Assembly (NCBI RefSeq): GCF_051020975.1
Contig: NC_135036.1
Coordinates: forward strand, 9,238,001 to 9,302,000
DNA: 64,000 nt
Direction of reading: 5' to 3'
Origin: Osmia lignaria lignaria
Taxonomy: Eukaryota > Arthropoda > Insecta > Hymenoptera > Megachilidae
Shown here: positions 61,661 to 64,000 of the stretch, piece by piece
Position numbering within the stretch: position 1 is the stretch's first letter
Layout of the letters: every line of letters begins with the position of its first letter
Made by a program: the position numbers and the translations under genes
Notes under the pieces: generated by a model
Database searches by the model: none
The model's input: only the letters and a program-made list of their open reading frames with translations
What the model was told of the DNA's origin: nothing

Positions 61661-64000
61661 CCAGGGTAGGTTTTGATCAATATCTCGCCCCCACCCCACA
61701 CCACCCTTCGTGACGGTACACCATACCCCCACCAGAACCCCATCACCCGACCACCATGAATAACCAAGACCATATAGCGGCCTGCAGATTAAATACATCG
61801 TGGTACCATACGATCAAACCACCCTCGACCACCCAGCCCTCCCCCCCATCCCCCCTCTCCCTCTCATACGTGCCCACCGCCTTCACCGCCACCTCCACCC
61901 ACCCTCGACAACCCAACGACTCTCCTCTTTAACAGCTACCACCGCTTTCAACGTCGTCGACCATCGTGTTCCCGTAAGAACGACTGATTTGCCGCACCAC
62001 CGAGCCGAAAGGGGTGGCCGTGAAGCGACGCAAGAGAGGTGGCCAGGGTGTGGTGTGTCCTACGTCTACCTACGTACGCCTGTATACGTATGGATACGCA
62101 CTAGCTACGGAAACCCCTTTTCCTCCGCATTCCGATCTCTCGCGTTTTCCCACGGGACTTTGCCCGTGCAAACGTACGCGGCAAGGACAACGTCCCTCGG
62201 GGGACAGTTTTGCGACACCAGCGGATCGCGAAACGACGGAAAAAGAACAATACCGTAGCCGACTCGTGTGTCCACGTGTTTCTAGAATACTATCCGTGAC
62301 TACGAGAGGAACGTAATCGACACTTTTCAGTTGAATTTCGCGACCGACGTTCCGCGTGTCTTTGGTTAAAAATAATTATCAGTATCCGAGAATAATGAAA
62401 TATAGAGAGTAGAAGGGTGGGGTAGCAGGCTCGGTGGTTTGCTATTAGGCGCTAATTTAGTTGTAAGCTGTAGGGTTGTCAGGAATGAAAGGGGTCCTCG
62501 GGGACGATGTTCACCCTGATGGAGAAGCAGTCCTCCTGTTTCTTTAAGGAACGCGCATTAAAAGGGGATGGAAACGGACACGAAAGTGTAAAGAAATTCT
62601 TGAAATTTGATCTCCACCGTCCCTCTTTCGTCCTGTCGACCCTTTTCTTTAAAAGTCACCACGACAAACTTTGCCAGCCTTATACAGACGTTATCTCGTG
62701 TACAAGTCGAACCTTTCGCTTCTTCACCCTCGACAAATTGTGCCCGGCTCTATTTCGAGTGAAATTCGAAAGGATGGGCACGATTAGTTTGACACCTTTG
62801 CGTCCCTAAACGCTACTCAACGTTGTACATGCGTTCGAGGATGTTTTAGCAGCCGAAAGGGTTGCAGCGATGTAATCGCGTTCGAAAACCTGTAGCTTTG
62901 CAGCAACCCGATTCGTCGAGATACGGCAAGCGTACGTTGGCGCGCGTCAATGCTCGCGTATAAATCAAGTATATACAATGTACGACAAGTATTAGCATTT
63001 CAATGAACGGTAGCGAGCCGCGGTAACGTTAATTTATCAGACGACGATATGCTTTTTACTATAACGCGTTACGATATCGCGTTGCTCACGTGGCCCGGTG
63101 CGTTGTGTCGCCACTTGTGCGATAGCCGACCTCTTCGTTATCCACCGGTGGGTCGGTGCGTTAAGCGATAACGCTGTTTATTATCATCTTCGTAACTAAT
63201 GCTCCGCAGTTAACCGTCTAATCTGCGACCAACGTATATCTCGCGCCATTAGAGAGCACATTTTGCAATGACCGCGCCATCTGTCACGAGTCTTTTTCAA
63301 CGGGGAACGGTATCCTTATCGGTGATCCGTACGCGGACAGGTGTAAAACACACCTTACTTTTCGATCATTCTACAGAGAGTTCGAGTCCCTAGAATTAGA
63401 AGTATTCGCACCTGATCGTCCATGCCGGTGATTACCTACACCTTCTCATCGAGTAAAAGTTTCACGCGCGATAAAGTCCGCTGATCCGATTAACACGTAA
63501 TTGGTTAAGTTTCGACACGGTGAGTTTCCATCGGGAATTAGCGACAACTTTACTTGCCATCGGTGTACCGCGCGTAAAAGCTCGACCTTGTTGGTCGTAC
63601 GTTTCGTTAAAAATCATTAGGAACATGGTGGCGATGTTCGATATGACGAAGGGTAAAGAATTTTCACTGGGAACGGACGCGTCGACCAGTTCCCTTTTCA
63701 TGCGTCGAGACGCGTCCACCTCGCTTTTCCAGCCGCGATCGCCTCCGCTTCTAAGCGAATCACCGCCGACCGGTCTGTACGCTGTTATTGAAATACTTGC
63801 TTAGTACTTATTCGTACAAGTATTCGCGATCGAGCAGAGATGATAGGGCGGGATGAATAATTCGAGGTATAGTTCGCGGGAAACTATCGAAAAATCGATC
63901 TAACCGAAGTAACCGAGCGATCACGGAACTCAAGAACCCGTACAACTTCAAAAGCGGCTGTTTGTGTTGTTTCTCGCAGATTAGCAAACAGGTTTCCTCT
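61661..64000. other. Non-coding, no gene recognised
   Basis: It begins with a C-rich stretch (about 61685-61910) with imperfect 'ccaccctcgacca' repeats, then ordinary mixed sequence to the window end. No exon of a neighbouring gene could be identified. Confidence 0.5.

Noticed and set aside
63365..63395. tRNA B-box-like 'gagttcgagtccc'
   Set aside because: The flanking bases do not pair into a T-stem and no A-box or acceptor stem was found upstream.

Overview
The window is animal genomic DNA, most likely from an insect and probably a hymenopteran (a bee, ant or wasp). The one clear gene is split into exons with GT..AG introns, its protein matches the insect form of Chip/LDB1, and the long non-coding stretches are AT-rich but still full of CpG. 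The order-level placement is an inference.

Layout. (1) 1-5640 is a repeat block. It holds a tandem array of ~0.9-kb units built from 76-bp and 56-bp sub-repeats, the latter carrying a GGGGTTCTTAGAACCCC-type dyad. Next comes a CATCCCTACATTC minisatellite split by the 3' end of a non-LTR retrotransposon. After that is a 48/45-bp alternating array of six motifs that resemble CTCF binding sites, and then the same minisatellite in inverted orientation. (2) 5641-11128 is non-coding and includes the likely 3' UTR of Chip and a short TTAA-flanked inverted-repeat element. (3) 11129-53821, minus strand, is the gene Chip (LIM-domain-binding protein, LDB1/NLI/CLIM family). I reconstruct it as ten coding exons whose phases all agree (828 codons plus stop), with a 26.2-kb first intron and an 11.4-kb second intron. 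(4) 53822-64000 is the 5' flank of Chip: CpG-rich, with a GAGA-rich tract and no other recognisable gene.

Chip is a nuclear cofactor that dimerises through its NLI domain and bridges LIM-homeodomain, LMO, GATA and bHLH factors, helping distant enhancers reach promoters. I saw no second protein-coding gene, no tRNA or rRNA, and no CRISPR. Most long open frames here are by-products of GC-rich or repetitive sequence.

The least expected structure is the CTCF-like array at 4354-4601. It sits at the centre of an inverted minisatellite about 6.5 kb beyond the Chip stop codon and is a candidate chromatin boundary. Within Chip, the points of interest are a long low-complexity C-terminal extension, and an 81-nt last intron whose retention would swap that C-terminus for a short one.
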